Assembly: GCA_948468465.1 (NCBI GenBank) | Contig: CAOKJJ010000137.1 | Location: 1 to 14,239, forward strand | From: an uncultured Eubacterium sp. | Lineage (GTDB): Bacteria > Bacillota_A > Clostridia > Lachnospirales > Lachnospiraceae | Length of the DNA: 14,239 nucleotides | Direction: 5' to 3' | Shown here: piece by piece, positions 13,271-14,239 of the stretch | How positions within the stretch are numbered: position 1 is the stretch's first letter | Layout: the number at the start of each line of letters is the position of its first letter | Notes under the pieces: model-generated | Databases searched by the model: none | Told to the model about the DNA's origin: nothing | The model's input: only the letters and a program-made list of their open reading frames with translations | Position numbers and translations under genes: made by a program

Positions 13271-14167
13271 ATGAGCGTTAATTATGAATATTATAAGATT
13301 TTTTACTATGCTGCAAAATACAAAAACTTTACACGCGCAGCAGCTGCACTGGGAAGCAATCAGCCAAATGTGACCAGAATGATGAAACTGCTGGAAGCAG
13401 AGCTGAACTGTAAATTGTTTGTGCGGGAAACAAGGGGAATTGCTCTGACAGAGGAAGGAAAACACTTATATACGTATGTGAAGGATGCTGTTGTACATCT
13501 GGAACACGCACAGGAAGAATTGTCTGTCCAAATGCCGGATATGGGCACGGTTGTCATAGGCGCGACAGAAACAGCTTTGCATTTGTTTTTGCTGGAAGCG
13601 CTCCATAAGTTCAAAGAAGCATATCCGAAAGTCAGCATGAAAATACAAAATCATACCACACCGGAAATATTAAAAAATCTGGCTTCAGGCAGTATGGATT
13701 TTGCTGTACTGACGACACCGTTCAGACTGCAGAAAACGTTTGCAAGCAGTGAACTGCTGACGTTTCAGGAAATACTTGCCGGAGGCAGCCAATATGAAAA
13801 ACTGGGGGCAGGCAAATGGCAGATAAGACAGTTAAAAAATTACCCATGGGTAGGGCTTTCCAAAGGAACAGCGACGTATGAGCTTTACGAACAATTTTTT
13901 CAGCAGCATCAGATGGATTTGGAATTGGACATGGAAGCCGCGACCTCTGATCTTTTAATACCGTTAATACAAAATAATTTTGGAATCGGCTTTGTTCCGG
14001 AAATGCTGGCACATCCGCTGTTAAGAAAGAAAGAGCTTGTGCAGATTCCGCTGGAATGCAGACTGCCTGAGCGAAAAATCTGTCTTGTTTTTGACAAAGG
14101 AAGGGGCAGAAGCGTGGTTTCCGCAAAGCTGCAGAAGTATTTGAAAAAATATACGGAACAATTTTAG
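13271..14167 (+). CDS. LysR-family transcriptional regulator
   Basis: The product has 298 residues, standard for the family. The N-terminal winged helix-turn-helix (about 1-65) reads YYKIFYYAAKYKNFTRAAAA, then LGSNQPNVTRMMKLLEAELN, then CKLFVRETRGIALTEEGKHL, which matches LysR HTH regions closely. The effector-binding part (about 90-295) begins GTVVIGATETALHLFLLEAL and includes SGSMDFAVLTTPF and NNFGIGFVPEML, both typical. The start is fixed by a stop codon just upstream in frame (13259-13261), but its ribosome site is poor: AGGAGAT (13249-13255) is 15 nt away. It has its own leader after a terminator and is on the same strand as its neighbours. Its target is not apparent; no divergent gene is present in the window. 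The effector is unknown. Confidence 0.92.
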   Translation: MSVNYEYYKIFYYAAKYKNFTRAAAALGSNQPNVTRMMKLLEAELNCKLFVRETRGIALTEEGKHLYTYVKDAVVHLEHAQEELSVQMPDMGTVVIGATETALHLFLLEALHKFKEAYPKVSMKIQNHTTPEILKNLASGSMDFAVLTTPFRLQKTFASSELLTFQEILAGGSQYEKLGAGKWQIRQLKNYPWVGLSKGTATYELYEQFFQQHQMDLELDMEAATSDLLIPLIQNNFGIGFVPEMLAHPLLRKKELVQIPLECRLPERKICLVFDKGRGRSVVSAKLQKYLKKYTEQF

Positions 14168-14214
14168 ATCATGTGTTGCATCGTGCAGAGATTTCGCTTT
14201 TAGAGATAAAAAAG

Positions 14215-14234
14215 GGTAAAGATTACCGGTTTTT
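14215..14234 (+). terminator. Weak possible terminator after the LysR gene
   Basis: GGTAA (14215-14219) and TTACC (14223-14227) can pair around a 3-nt loop, followed by GG and five T residues (14230-14234). The stem is only 5 bp, so this is tentative. It lies 47 bases after the stop. Confidence 0.25.
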
Positions 14235-14239
14235 CAATA

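Noticed and set aside
1..14239. CRISPR array, tRNA or rRNA genes, prophage or classical insertion sequence
   Set aside because: No regularly spaced repeats, tRNA-like cloverleaf, rRNA sequence, integrase or transposase was recognised on either strand.

Overview
The window looks like a chromosomal segment of a Clostridia/Lachnospiraceae-type gut Firmicute. This is inferred from strong AGGAGG-type ribosome sites, TATAAT promoters, the YesM/YesN plus CUT1 ABC sugar-transporter layout, a VanR/VanS-like two-component pair and a BlaR1/M56 remnant. The genus cannot be fixed from sequence alone. All confident genes are on the + strand.

Region 1 (226-3293) is a tightly packed operon. It encodes a PmtA-like SAM-dependent (phospholipid) methyltransferase, a VTT/DedA-like membrane protein, an OmpR-family response regulator and its sensor histidine kinase, and it ends in a good rho-independent terminator. 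The last two junctions are ATGA overlaps. The first two proteins are read here as one 380-residue fusion, but the sequence strongly suggests two genes, also joined by an ATGA overlap, that were merged by a one-base change in a C6 tract (745-750).

Region 2 (3294-4048) is degenerate. A 249-bp non-coding foldback element with 26-bp terminal inverted repeats (3358-3606) lies between a promoter-like extended -10 and a frameshifted, truncated remnant of a BlaR1/M56-type membrane protein.

Region 3 (4049-13066) is a carbohydrate-uptake locus. It holds a YesM-like sensor kinase and a YesN-like AraC-type response regulator (overlapping genes, then a terminator), followed under its own promoter by a lipoprotein sugar-binding protein, two CUT1 permeases and a GH36-type alpha-galactosidase. 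No ATPase is encoded, so the transporter presumably uses a shared MsmX-type ATPase. The likely logic is that the kinase senses an extracellular sugar or related signal, the AraC-type regulator activates the transporter genes, and the imported alpha-galactoside (or alpha-GalNAc-containing sugar) is hydrolysed inside the cell.

Region 4 (13067-14239) holds a leader with an 18-bp palindrome next to a possible promoter, then a LysR-family regulator whose target is unknown.

The most unusual features are the C6-tract methyltransferase-VTT fusion with its chain of ATGA overlaps, and the nested-palindrome MITE-like element.
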